Origin: an uncultured Lachnospiraceae bacterium
GTDB taxonomy: Bacteria > Bacillota > Clostridia > Lachnospirales > Lachnospiraceae
Assembly (NCBI GenBank): GCA_900553355.1
Contig: USDK01000076.1
Span: 1-10,281 of the forward strand
DNA: 10,281 nucleotides
Reading direction: 5' to 3'
The stretch's first letter is position 1. Every line of letters begins with the position of its first letter. Position numbers and translations under genes: made by a program. Below are positions 1-6,902 of this stretch, one piece after another. The notes below the pieces were generated by a model. The model was given only the letters and a program-made list of their open reading frames with translations. It did no database searches and was not told the DNA's origin.

Positions 1-294
1 ATACGGTGTAAAAAACATCTTACCTAACAATGTAAAAAAGTGCTTGACATTTGCATCAATATGATCCCTAATACAACCGGGATATACATCCAAATACTTT
101 CTGCATACCCTTTTGTACAGTCCCAACATTTTTTCATCACACGCAAAGTCCAATAAATAATCTAACAAATGCGATAATTCATCTTCCGACACAGTTCTGG
201 TGCACACATCTTCAACCAATGGCAAATAAACCTCATAGGCTTTCTGATGTAATTGGACTATCTGCTCTGCAATACGGTAAATATTTTCGTCCAT
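1..294 (-). CDS. Small helical protein of unknown function, 3' end outside the window
   Basis: An open frame reads leftward from ATG at 294-292 and leaves the window at base 1 after 98 codons without a stop. The product begins MDENIYRIAEQIVQLHQKAY and is rich in predicted helix, with four cysteines (in VCT, FAC, RVC and PGC contexts). I see no catalytic motif, signal peptide or membrane segment. The start is supported by a TAATG overlap with the stop of the upstream reading frame, a classic translational-coupling arrangement. Leucine is coded almost only by TTA/TTG and GC is about 36% by hand count, clearly unlike the genes from 600 onward. I recall similar small proteins of unknown function in Clostridia, often near mobile-element genes, but cannot name a family. 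I infer that it belongs to an element inserted at the 3' end of rlmD. Confidence 0.7.
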   Translation of the reverse strand, partial: MDENIYRIAEQIVQLHQKAYEVYLPLVEDVCTRTVSEDELSHLLDYLLDFACDEKMLGLYKRVCRKYLDVYPGCIRDHIDANVKHFFTLLGKMFFTPY

Positions 295-509
295 TAGATT
301 ACCTCAAAATGCTTAAGCGCCTCTGTGATCACTTCTGCCTTTTCTTTCGGCGGACGCTTCCCCGGCTGCTTCAATTTCTCTGTCGCATTAGGCGCATCAT
401 ACATTGTTAATCCCAATGCCCTTTTCACTTCTGCAATATAAGCGGTATGTACCTTAAATCCATACTTTTTCTCCACATATTCCTGTATCATCTTATATGT
501 AACTTTCGG
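294..509 (-). pseudogene. Cut-off C-terminal tail of rlmD beyond an in-frame TAA
   Basis: Directly after the rlmD stop codon (TAA, 512-510) the same frame stays open for 71 more codons and ends at TAA 296-294. It reads PKVTYKMIQEYVEKKYGFKV and continues to a terminal KHFEVI. From memory, extended clostridial RlmD proteins carry this tail without interruption, with a lysine where this sequence has the stop, so one AAA-to-TAA change would explain the break. An internal ATG at 491-489 could start a 65-residue peptide, but no good ribosome binding site precedes it. The TAATG overlap with the next gene is intact, so translation through this tail once drove, or still drives, that gene. A sequencing error at 510-512 or stop-codon readthrough remains possible. 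Confidence 0.7.
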
Positions 510-2000
510 TTACGGCTGATATTTCTTTGCCCGTTCTGCAATCGCATCCAACGATATCTTATCATCGCCTTCTCCAAATTCTACCTTTACATTGATAACA
601 CTGTCCGGGGATTTGTGGGACAGAAGTACTACCGTCTCAACATGCACGGTGTTAGGGAACATATCTACCGCCTTTACTTTCCGCACTCCGTATCCATTTC
701 CCTGCAGATACTTTATATCCCTGGCCAGTGTCGCCGAATCGCAGCTTACATACACCACCTTCTCCGGCTGCATCTTTACAATCGTCTCCAGCAGAGCTTC
801 ATCGCATCCTTTCCTGGGCGGATCCACCACAATCACATCCGCATGGGCACTCTCTCCGTGCTCTTTTTCATACGCCGCATAATACTCCGGCAGGATCTCC
901 TCTGCCTTCCCTACATAAAACTCCGCGTTGCGAATCCCATTCAGCTCTGCATTCCGCTTCGCATCGTCAATCGCCTGCGGAATAATCTCCACGCCATATA
1001 CCTGTTTTGCCTTCTGTGCAAGAAAGAGCGAAATCGTGCCAATCCCACAGTAAAGATCCCAGACCGTCTCTTTCCCAGTGAGTCCGGCATATTGGAGGGC
1101 CGTCCCATACAATTTTTCCGTCTGCACCGGATTGACCTGATAGAACGACAGCGGCGAAATCTGATACTTTATGCCTCCGATCTCATCTGTGATGAACTCT
1201 TTTCCATAGAGCCAGACCATCTCACTCCCCATGATCACATTCGTCTTTTCCAGATTGACATTGCAGGAAATGCTGGTCATCCCCGGAATCTCCGCCAGCT
1301 TTTCCACCAGACGCTCTGCATGGGGCAGTTTTTTCCCGTTCATGACCAGACATACCATCAGTTCTCCCGTGGAAAATGCCTTGCGGATCAGCACATGACG
1401 CACCAGTCCTGTGTGACTTTCTTCATCGTAAGGCTCAATCCCATATTTCTCCATAAAATCAAGAATCATCTGAAGAATCTTCCTGTTCTCCTTTACCCCC
1501 AGCGCGCAGTCCAGCTTTGGCACCGGGATAATACTGTGTGTCCTTCCTGCAAAAAAGCCGGCCGCCAGCTTCCCTTCCCGGTCTCTCCCGATCGGAAACT
1601 GCGCCTTATTCCGATAGCGGAAGGGCTCATCCATCCCACAGACCGGCTCCATAACAGCATCCAGCACCTCCTCTGGCACGCCGCCCAGACGGATCAGATT
1701 ATTACGCACCTTACGGTTTTTAAACTCCAGCTGCGCCCCATAATCCATCTCCTGGATCTGACAGCCTCCACATCTCCTGGCTTCCGGACACCTGGCAGCA
1801 ACACGCACTTTTGAAGGCAAAATAATATGCATTAATCTTGCATATCCATAATTCTTCTTCGCCTTCATCACCTTTGCTTCCACCACATCACCAATGACCG
1901 CATCCTTGATAAACAGCGCATATCCATCTACCTTCCCGATGCCCTCGCCACCGGTTCCCATATCTTCAATTTCCACCTGTACAATATCATTCTTCTGCAT
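510..2000 (-). CDS. rlmD: 23S rRNA (uracil-5-)-methyltransferase RlmD, TRAM/SAM type, with extended C-terminus
   Basis: This 496-residue enzyme transfers a methyl group from S-adenosylmethionine to C5 of a uracil in 23S rRNA (U1939 in E. coli numbering for RlmD). A TRAM-like RNA-binding domain spans about residues 1-60. Cysteines 71, 77, 80 and 165 match the iron-sulfur cluster ligands of the family. The SAM site is WDLYCGIGTIS (314-324), followed by DPPRKG (393-398). The catalytic nucleophile is Cys420 in YVSC, and HVET (453-456) carries the general base Glu455. FYQVN (286-290) is also typical. The start ATG at 2000 has TTGAGGT upstream. The native fold ends near residue 460; the last ~36 residues are an added segment continuing past the stop (see the tail entry). 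Some Firmicutes have several RumA-like paralogues (RlmCD-type with two targets), so the exact uracil is not certain. It is the last gene of the minus-strand operon before the suspected element. Confidence 0.93.
   Translation of the reverse strand: MQKNDIVQVEIEDMGTGGEGIGKVDGYALFIKDAVIGDVVEAKVMKAKKNYGYARLMHIILPSKVRVAARCPEARRCGGCQIQEMDYGAQLEFKNRKVRNNLIRLGGVPEEVLDAVMEPVCGMDEPFRYRNKAQFPIGRDREGKLAAGFFAGRTHSIIPVPKLDCALGVKENRKILQMILDFMEKYGIEPYDEESHTGLVRHVLIRKAFSTGELMVCLVMNGKKLPHAERLVEKLAEIPGMTSISCNVNLEKTNVIMGSEMVWLYGKEFITDEIGGIKYQISPLSFYQVNPVQTEKLYGTALQYAGLTGKETVWDLYCGIGTISLFLAQKAKQVYGVEIIPQAIDDAKRNAELNGIRNAEFYVGKAEEILPEYYAAYEKEHGESAHADVIVVDPPRKGCDEALLETIVKMQPEKVVYVSCDSATLARDIKYLQGNGYGVRKVKAVDMFPNTVHVETVVLLSHKSPDSVINVKVEFGEGDDKISLDAIAERAKKYQP
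621..644 (-). other. Candidate mobile-element junction (att site) in the 3' end of rlmD
   Basis: These bases encode the HVETVVLL stretch of RlmD, the last part conserved across the family. Typical RlmD proteins stop within about ten residues of it, whereas here 36 further residues plus the broken 71-codon tail follow, and the DNA becomes AT-rich. The 3' end of rum/rumA genes is an established insertion site for integrative conjugative elements and phages in streptococci. By analogy this is where an element would have recombined and supplied a new C-terminus. I cannot see the other element end or an integrase, so the exact crossover is inferred. Confidence 0.4.
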
Positions 2001-2022
2001 AAATATACCTCAAATATTCATC

Positions 2023-2094
2023 AGGGACGCAAAAGGGGACGTACACCTTTTGCATTTGTCTACGTCCCCGTTGCTCACTACGTCCCCATTCACA
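2023..2094. repeat. Palindromic repeat cluster with mutually exclusive hairpins between yhaM-like gene and rlmD
   Basis: The 111-base spacer holds GGGGACGTA (2035-2043) and two direct copies of its complement, TACGTCCCC (2061-2069 and 2079-2087), so the first can pair with either. A second perfect inverted repeat, GCAAAAGG (2029-2036) with CCTTTTGC (2046-2053), overlaps it, so the two hairpins exclude each other. Read on the minus strand, the GGGGACGTA/TACGTCCCC hairpin is followed by TTTT, so it could act as a weak terminator or attenuator between the two genes. Its build resembles a dispersed REP-like palindromic unit. Which of these roles applies is inference. Confidence 0.65.
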
Positions 2095-2111
2095 TACCGT
2101 TTATATATGTG

Positions 2112-3053
2112 CTACAGCTGCGTCTTGCGCAGGTTTGTTTCAAACAGCCGGTTATACCCCAGCCAGTCGTTGCTTTGTTTTTCTTTGAATATTTCTGTCA
2201 GTGTCTGCATCTTTGCGTCGGTGCAGTCTGCGAAGTTCAGCGCCATGGCCTCGGCCAGCGCCGGCTTCTTCGGGGAACCGTACTCCAGCTCTCCGTGGTG
2301 CGCCACGATGCAGTGTTTCAGCTCGCTTGCCAGGCGAGGCGGGAAATCCGGGATGCTGCGGATGGCCTCATCCATCATCTCTACGCCGATGACGATATGT
2401 CCAAGGAGCTGGCCGTCATCAGTATAATCGTTATCCGGAAAAGCGGAGAGCTCCTTTGTCTTTCCAATATCATGGCAGATGGCCGCTGCGTACAGAAGAT
2501 CCTTCTTAAGGATCGGATATGCGCCCACCATATATTCGCAGAACTTCACTACGCTTAAAGTGTGCTCCAGAAGTCCTCCGGAAAATCCGTGATGCACGCT
2601 TTTTGCCGCCGAATGGCTCCGGAATGTCTTGATAAACGCCTCGTCCTTTACAAAATAATACTCGACTGCCTGTCTCAGATATGGATTCCCGATCTGCCCG
2701 ATATACCCCAGAAGCTCCTGGAACATTTTGTCCGGGTCTTTTTCTGTAGTCGGCATATAGTCCGCCGGATTATATTCTTCTTCGGAAACCTTCCGAATCT
2801 GCTTGATATTCATCTGCAGATTATTATTATAACTGATGATATCTCCATATACCTCGATAAAGTCCTTCTCCTCATAGTCCGCGATTCCGCCGGAATTAGG
2901 ATCCCAGACCTTACCGTCCAGGGTGCCTGTCTTGTCCTGAAGGATCAGGTTGTCATAGGGCTTTCCGTTCCGGGTCTCTGCCGAACGTTTTCCTTTACAC
3001 AAATATACATTCCGAATGGTTTCTCCCTCTCTTAAGGTGTTGATATATCTCAT
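2112..3053 (-). CDS. yhaM: YhaM-like 3'-5' exoribonuclease (OB-fold plus HD domain)
   Basis: The 313-residue length and domain order match the YhaM/Cbf1 family of cytoplasmic 3'-5' exoribonucleases that degrade or trim RNA using a divalent-metal HD site. An OB-fold nucleic-acid-binding domain covers about residues 10-90 (the stretch LILQDKTGTLDGKVWDP is typical). The HD phosphohydrolase domain covers about 155-280, with HHGFSGGLLEHT (154-165, His164), the metal-binding pair CHDIGKT (193-199), GHIVIG (218-223), AHHG (251-254) and ADCTDAK (275-281). All expected metal ligands appear present. The ATG at 3053 is preceded by AAAGAGG with normal spacing. The gene begins 20 bases after the stop of the HtrA-like gene, so the two are co-transcribed. 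The palindromic spacer downstream may adjust read-through into rlmD. The symbol follows the Bacillus subtilis relative. Confidence 0.9.
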   Translation of the reverse strand: MRYINTLREGETIRNVYLCKGKRSAETRNGKPYDNLILQDKTGTLDGKVWDPNSGGIADYEEKDFIEVYGDIISYNNNLQMNIKQIRKVSEEEYNPADYMPTTEKDPDKMFQELLGYIGQIGNPYLRQAVEYYFVKDEAFIKTFRSHSAAKSVHHGFSGGLLEHTLSVVKFCEYMVGAYPILKKDLLYAAAICHDIGKTKELSAFPDNDYTDDGQLLGHIVIGVEMMDEAIRSIPDFPPRLASELKHCIVAHHGELEYGSPKKPALAEAMALNFADCTDAKMQTLTEIFKEKQSNDWLGYNRLFETNLRKTQL

Positions 3054-3073
3054 ATGTCTGCCTCTTTCTATTC

Positions 3074-4384
3074 TTATTCTCTGCTTCCTACCGTCACGGA
3101 AAATGTGATATCCACATATCCTCCGGAGCCGCGTCTGTGTCCTTCAATCCTTACCTTGCCGCCGCTCTTCTGCTCCATCAGTACATCATGATAGGCCGAC
3201 AGGGACGTCACTTCTTCACCGTCTATGCTGGTAATGATATCCCCTGCCTGAATGCCTGCCGTCATAGCCGGGGACTCGGCATCCACTTCCTTCACATAAA
3301 CGCCCTGAGGAATCCCCTGCTCCATGATCTCTTCCGTCACATCAATCCCCCGGATCCCGATATAGGGAACCGCCTCACCGTTTGACAGGTTCTCAATAAT
3401 ATCCTTTATATCCGTAATGCCATATCCGGTCACCAGATTCATACTATCCTCTTCCGATACAGTCTGGTCGATCATGGCCACCACTTCTCCGTCCAGGTTC
3501 ACCATCACCCCGGTGCCCCCGGCGACCGCGGCAATATCTGTACAGATCAGGCGGTATTCTCCGTCTGCCTCTTCCATATGATTCCGGGCGGACGCCACCG
3601 TTCCAAAGCCGATGCCCCCGTCATAGCCAAACTGCTTCCCAATCACGATCACCGGATTCCCCTTGGAGATCGTATTCGAACTTCCAAGCACCGCCGTCTT
3701 GATCTGCCCCCAGGTAGACTGTGCAATCTCAGCATGGTTCACCGCATAGATTCCAAACCCAAGGCTGCCGTCCTGCTTCTTCAGGGAAGCCCCATATGTG
3801 TTTCCATCATAAAAAGTCACACGGATCTCTCCTGAGTCCGCCAGTACAGATGTCTTACCAAAGATCAGAAGCTCCTGGCCGTTGTCTGCTATGATCAGGC
3901 CCGACACACTGTTTCTTGAATCATAAGTCTCATTCATCCAGTCCTGACTTCCGGAAACACCTGTAATCTCCACAACCGCCCGGCTGGCCTCCAACGCTGT
4001 CGAAGTCATAGCCTGCTGCATCTGCCGGAAGCTTTCCTCATCCAGGGTCTGGACTGCCTGCTGCTCTTCCTGTGTGTCTTCTTCCTGCGTCTCTTCTTCC
4101 TCTTCCGGAATCGTTACTTTCTCAGGACTGCTCTCAAACATCTTTTCCATCAACGGTTTAACCGCATAAAAACCAAAGCAGGCTATGATTCCAAACGCCA
4201 GTCCCAGACAAAGGACTCTCAAAAGGTCCTTCTTAATCTTCTGCATGGCGCCGCCTGCCTCATCCTTGATGGTTTCCTGAAGGAAGGAATACTCCTCCTG
4301 ATCCGGTGCCTCTCCCGGATCCTGCAGGTCCTGCTCCTTTTCGGAAATTTCCTGCTCTTTTCGCGGATCTTTCTGCTCTTCCAT
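3074..4384 (-). CDS. Membrane-anchored HtrA-like PDZ protein with lost catalytic triad (pseudoprotease)
   Basis: The frame is open from a TTG at 4438, but that codon lies upstream of the likely transcription start, so I choose the ATG at 4384 (436 residues), which follows AAAGGAG at 4397-4403. Counting from the 4438 frame start, an acidic cytoplasmic head precedes KIKKDLLR and one membrane segment (about 71-92), then an acidic linker (110-127), an HtrA/S1C trypsin fold (about 150-350) and a PDZ domain (about 357-446, with SPAMTAGIQAGDII). The fold is recognised by SGLIIADNGQELL, IVIGKQFG and TDIAAVAGGTGVMVNLDGEV. Where HtrA has the catalytic His, Asp and Ser (NHVV, TDLAVL, GNSGGP), this protein has FGKTSV, GSLGFGI and GGTGVM. 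It probably does not cleave protein and may act as a PDZ scaffold or envelope sensor. It is first in the operon with the yhaM-like gene and rlmD. Confidence 0.85.
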   Translation of the reverse strand: MEEQKDPRKEQEISEKEQDLQDPGEAPDQEEYSFLQETIKDEAGGAMQKIKKDLLRVLCLGLAFGIIACFGFYAVKPLMEKMFESSPEKVTIPEEEEETQEEDTQEEQQAVQTLDEESFRQMQQAMTSTALEASRAVVEITGVSGSQDWMNETYDSRNSVSGLIIADNGQELLIFGKTSVLADSGEIRVTFYDGNTYGASLKKQDGSLGFGIYAVNHAEIAQSTWGQIKTAVLGSSNTISKGNPVIVIGKQFGYDGGIGFGTVASARNHMEEADGEYRLICTDIAAVAGGTGVMVNLDGEVVAMIDQTVSEEDSMNLVTGYGITDIKDIIENLSNGEAVPYIGIRGIDVTEEIMEQGIPQGVYVKEVDAESPAMTAGIQAGDIITSIDGEEVTSLSAYHDVLMEQKSGGKVRIEGHRRGSGGYVDITFSVTVGSRE

Positions 4385-4396
4385 CGATGCATCCAT

Positions 4397-4403
4397 CTCC
4401 TTT
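4397..4403 (-). promoter_or_regulatory. Ribosome binding site that sets the start of the HtrA-like gene
   Basis: AAAGGAG on the minus strand is the best Shine-Dalgarno match near this gene. It abuts the ATG at 4396 too closely to serve it, but lies 12 bases before the ATG at 4384. The spacing is slightly long but workable. The TTG at 4438 and the ATG at 4426 overlap the promoter and cannot be starts if that promoter is used. Confidence 0.55.
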
Positions 4404-4410
4404 ACAGTCC

Positions 4411-4446
4411 TTTTAATAGTATACATGATGGCGTTCAAATGTTCAA
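4411..4446 (-). promoter_or_regulatory. Sigma-A-type promoter of the minus-strand operon
   Basis: On the minus strand TTGAAC (4446-4441) is followed by exactly 17 bases and then TATACT (4423-4418), matching the sigma-A consensus at 4 and 5 of 6 positions. Transcription would begin near 4411, inside the longest possible reading frame of the HtrA-like gene, which is why a downstream start is preferred. It should drive the HtrA-like gene, the yhaM-like gene and rlmD. Confidence 0.6.
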
Positions 4447-4475
4447 TATTTATCCTTTTCTTTATAAGACAAATA
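4440..4475 (+). promoter_or_regulatory. Weak candidate promoter for mutS2, overlapping the divergent promoter
   Basis: TATAAG at 4463-4468 is a good -10 element, with a start expected near 4475, but the hexamer 17 bases upstream (TGTTCA, 4440-4445) is a poor -35. A second -10-like sequence, TAGAAT (4479-4484), would place the start on top of the ribosome binding site and is less likely. If correct, this promoter overlaps the -35 of the divergent operon. Confidence 0.3.
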
Positions 4476-4491
4476 GGGTAGAATAGGGGAT

Positions 4492-4497
4492 AGGTGA
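4492..4497 (+). promoter_or_regulatory. mutS2: Ribosome binding site that sets the mutS2 start
   Basis: AGGTGA lies five bases before the ATG at 4503. The in-frame GTG at 4494 falls inside this site and has only a short-spaced AGGGGA before it, so ATG 4503 is preferred. The resulting N-terminus, MNQKSLTKLEYNKI, matches the usual MutS2 beginning. Confidence 0.7.
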
Positions 4498-4502
4498 AGC
4501 AT

Positions 4503-6878
4503 ATGAATCAAAAATCATTAACAAAATTAGAATACAACAAAATCATAGAATTACTGACGGACAAGGCCTCTTCTTTCGGCGGTCAGAACCGCTGCCGGAG
4601 GCTGAAACCCATGACAGATCTTGCCGCGGTTACGAAGGCTCAGGAAGAGACTGCCGCCGCGTTTACCCGTATCGTTAAAAAGGGACGCCCCTCCTTTGGG
4701 AATGTCCAGCCCATCAATGATTCTCTGAAAAGACTGGAGATCGGAGGCACACTGGGAAGCGGGGAGCTGCTGCGGATCTGTAAGGTTCTGGAAAATGCGG
4801 CTCAGGTAAAATCCTACGGCCGCCGTGACAATAACGATGACCTGGAAGATTGTCTGGATCCTTTGTTTTCACAGCTGGAGCCTTTAACTCCTCTCAGCAG
4901 CGAGATCCGCCGCTGTATCCCGGAAGAAGATGAGATCAGCGACGATGCCAGCAGCACGCTTCTAAAGATCCGCCGTTCCATGAACCAGATCAACGACAAG
5001 GTCCACTCCACGCTGACAGCGCTGGTAAACGGCTCCCTTCGTTCCTATCTGCAAGATCCCATCATCACCATGAGGGGCGACCGCTACTGTGTCCCGGTCA
5101 AGGCAGAGTACCGCAGCCAGGTCTCCGGACTGATCCACGACCAGTCTGCCACTGGCTCCACGCTCTTCATCGAGCCCATGGCCGTTGTGAAGCTGAACAA
5201 CGATTTAAAAGAGCTCTATGCCAAAGAACAGGAGGAAATCCAGGTAATCCTGGCCCGCCTGAGTGCAGACGCCGCCGAAGATACGGCAGCTATCCGCACA
5301 GACTACTGCGTCCTGACGGACCTGGATTTTATTTTTGCCAAAGGAGCACTCGCACTGGAGCAGAATGCCTCCATGCCTTTATTCAATACCGAGGGCAGAA
5401 TCCGTATCCGTGAGGGCAGGCATCCCCTTCTTGACAAAAAAAGCGTTGTCCCCATCACCGTCATGCTGGGAGAGGACTTTGATCTTTTGATCGTCACCGG
5501 TCCTAATACCGGTGGTAAGACTGTTTCCCTGAAAACGGTGGGACTGTTCACATTAATGGGCCAGGCAGGCCTGCATATTCCGGCGCTGGACCGCTCAGAG
5601 CTGTCCATTTTCACTCAGGTGTATGCAGATATCGGAGACGAGCAGAGTATCGAGCAGAGCCTCAGCACCTTCTCATCTCATATGACAAATATTGTCTCCT
5701 TCTTAAAGCATGTGGATGAAAAATCACTGGTGCTGTTCGACGAGCTGGGCGCAGGGACCGACCCCACAGAAGGCGCCGCTCTTGCCATCTCAATCTTAAA
5801 CTATCTGCATGAGAGAGGCATCCGCACCATGGCTACCACTCACTACAGCGAATTGAAGGTCTACGCTCTCTCTACCCCGGGTGTAGAAAATGCCTGCTGT
5901 GAATTCGATGTGGAAAGCCTTCGCCCTACCTATCACCTGCTGATCGGCATCCCCGGAAAGAGCAACGCCTTTGCCATTGCCGGAAAGCTGGGGCTTCCGG
6001 ACCACATCATCGAAGACGCCAGAGCACGTCTTTCCGAGCAGGATGAATCTTTTGAAGATCTGCTGACCGATCTTGAGACCAGCAGGCGCACCATCGAAAA
6101 GGAGCAGGAAGAAATTGCCGCCTACAGACGGGAATTAGAACAACTGAAAGCCGAGATCGGCAATAAAAAGGAAAAGCTGGAGGCCAGGCGCGACCAGATT
6201 ATTAGAGAAGCAAACGAAAAAGCCCGCAGCATCCTGGAAGACGCCAAGGAAACTGCCGACGAGACCATCCGGGCCTTCCATAAATTCGGCAAAGAAAATA
6301 TCTCCGCAGCCGAGATGGAAAAAGAACGAGACCGTCTCCGCAAGAAGATCGATTCCGTCAGCCCCCATACGAAGCTGGGTACCGATAAGCCAAAGAAGCA
6401 GCACAAGCCAGGAGACTTTAAGCTGGGCGAGTCCGTCAAAGTCTTAAGCATGAACCTGACCGGCACCGTCACCTCCCTTCCTGATTCAAAGGGCAATGTC
6501 ACGGTACAGATGGGCATCCTGCGCTCCCAGGTCAATATCTCAGATCTGGAGATCATCGACGAGGCTCCCTCTTACACCGCCAAGGGCATGCACCGCACCA
6601 GCAAAGGCAAAATGAAGATGGGGAAATCCTTCTCCGTAAGTCCCGAGATCAATCTGCTGGGCAAGACGGTGGACGAAGCCGTAGCCGCACTGGATAAATA
6701 CCTGGACGATGCCGCACTGGCACATCTTTCCAGCGTCCGCATCGTGCATGGAAAAGGAACCGGCGCCCTGCGTGCAGGCATTCACAATTATCTGAGAAGA
6801 CAGAAGCACGTCAAGTCATTCCGGCTTGGAGCCTTCGGGGAAGGCGATGCCGGCGTGACCATCGCAGAACTAAGATAG
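4503..6878 (+). CDS. mutS2: MutS2 family ATPase with C-terminal Smr domain
   Basis: The 791-residue product has the normal MutS2 length. It lacks the MutS mismatch-recognition domain and begins with the core/lever region (about 1-290), followed by the ABC-type ATPase domain. That domain has Walker A GPNTGGKT (333-340), the STFSSHM signature (388-394), Walker B with LVLFDELGAGTDP (409-421) and TTHYSELK (445-452). A long charged coiled coil (about 520-615) leads to a KOW-like segment and the Smr domain (about 715-791) with HGKGTG (749-754). MutS2 proteins suppress recombination in some bacteria, and in Bacillus act on collided ribosomes. The Smr Asp-Leu-His/Arg motif reads INLLG here, so the nuclease residues of that motif are missing. 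The gene begins the plus-strand group and is 24 bases from the response regulator, with no terminator between, so read-through is likely. Confidence 0.94.
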   Translation: MNQKSLTKLEYNKIIELLTDKASSFGGQNRCRRLKPMTDLAAVTKAQEETAAAFTRIVKKGRPSFGNVQPINDSLKRLEIGGTLGSGELLRICKVLENAAQVKSYGRRDNNDDLEDCLDPLFSQLEPLTPLSSEIRRCIPEEDEISDDASSTLLKIRRSMNQINDKVHSTLTALVNGSLRSYLQDPIITMRGDRYCVPVKAEYRSQVSGLIHDQSATGSTLFIEPMAVVKLNNDLKELYAKEQEEIQVILARLSADAAEDTAAIRTDYCVLTDLDFIFAKGALALEQNASMPLFNTEGRIRIREGRHPLLDKKSVVPITVMLGEDFDLLIVTGPNTGGKTVSLKTVGLFTLMGQAGLHIPALDRSELSIFTQVYADIGDEQSIEQSLSTFSSHMTNIVSFLKHVDEKSLVLFDELGAGTDPTEGAALAISILNYLHERGIRTMATTHYSELKVYALSTPGVENACCEFDVESLRPTYHLLIGIPGKSNAFAIAGKLGLPDHIIEDARARLSEQDESFEDLLTDLETSRRTIEKEQEEIAAYRRELEQLKAEIGNKKEKLEARRDQIIREANEKARSILEDAKETADETIRAFHKFGKENISAAEMEKERDRLRKKIDSVSPHTKLGTDKPKKQHKPGDFKLGESVKVLSMNLTGTVTSLPDSKGNVTVQMGILRSQVNISDLEIIDEAPSYTAKGMHRTSKGKMKMGKSFSVSPEINLLGKTVDEAVAALDKYLDDAALAHLSSVRIVHGKGTGALRAGIHNYLRRQKHVKSFRLGAFGEGDAGVTIAELR

Positions 6879-6902
6879 AAACGACATCCAAAGGAGGTCT
6901 TT

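Noticed and set aside
44..74. TTGACA (44-49) with TAATAC (69-74) as a plus-strand promoter
   Set aside because: The spacer is 19 bases and the site lies inside a coding frame on the other strand; chance matches are common in such AT-rich DNA.
219..410. A 63-codon plus-strand frame near the left end
   Set aside because: It covers the TAATG junction of two coherent minus-strand frames and has no ribosome binding site or recognisable product.
447..1814. A 455-codon open frame on the plus strand across rlmD
   Set aside because: It lies opposite the strongly supported rlmD gene and shows no recognisable domain. Its composition (rich in H, R, L, I) is that of an antisense shadow.
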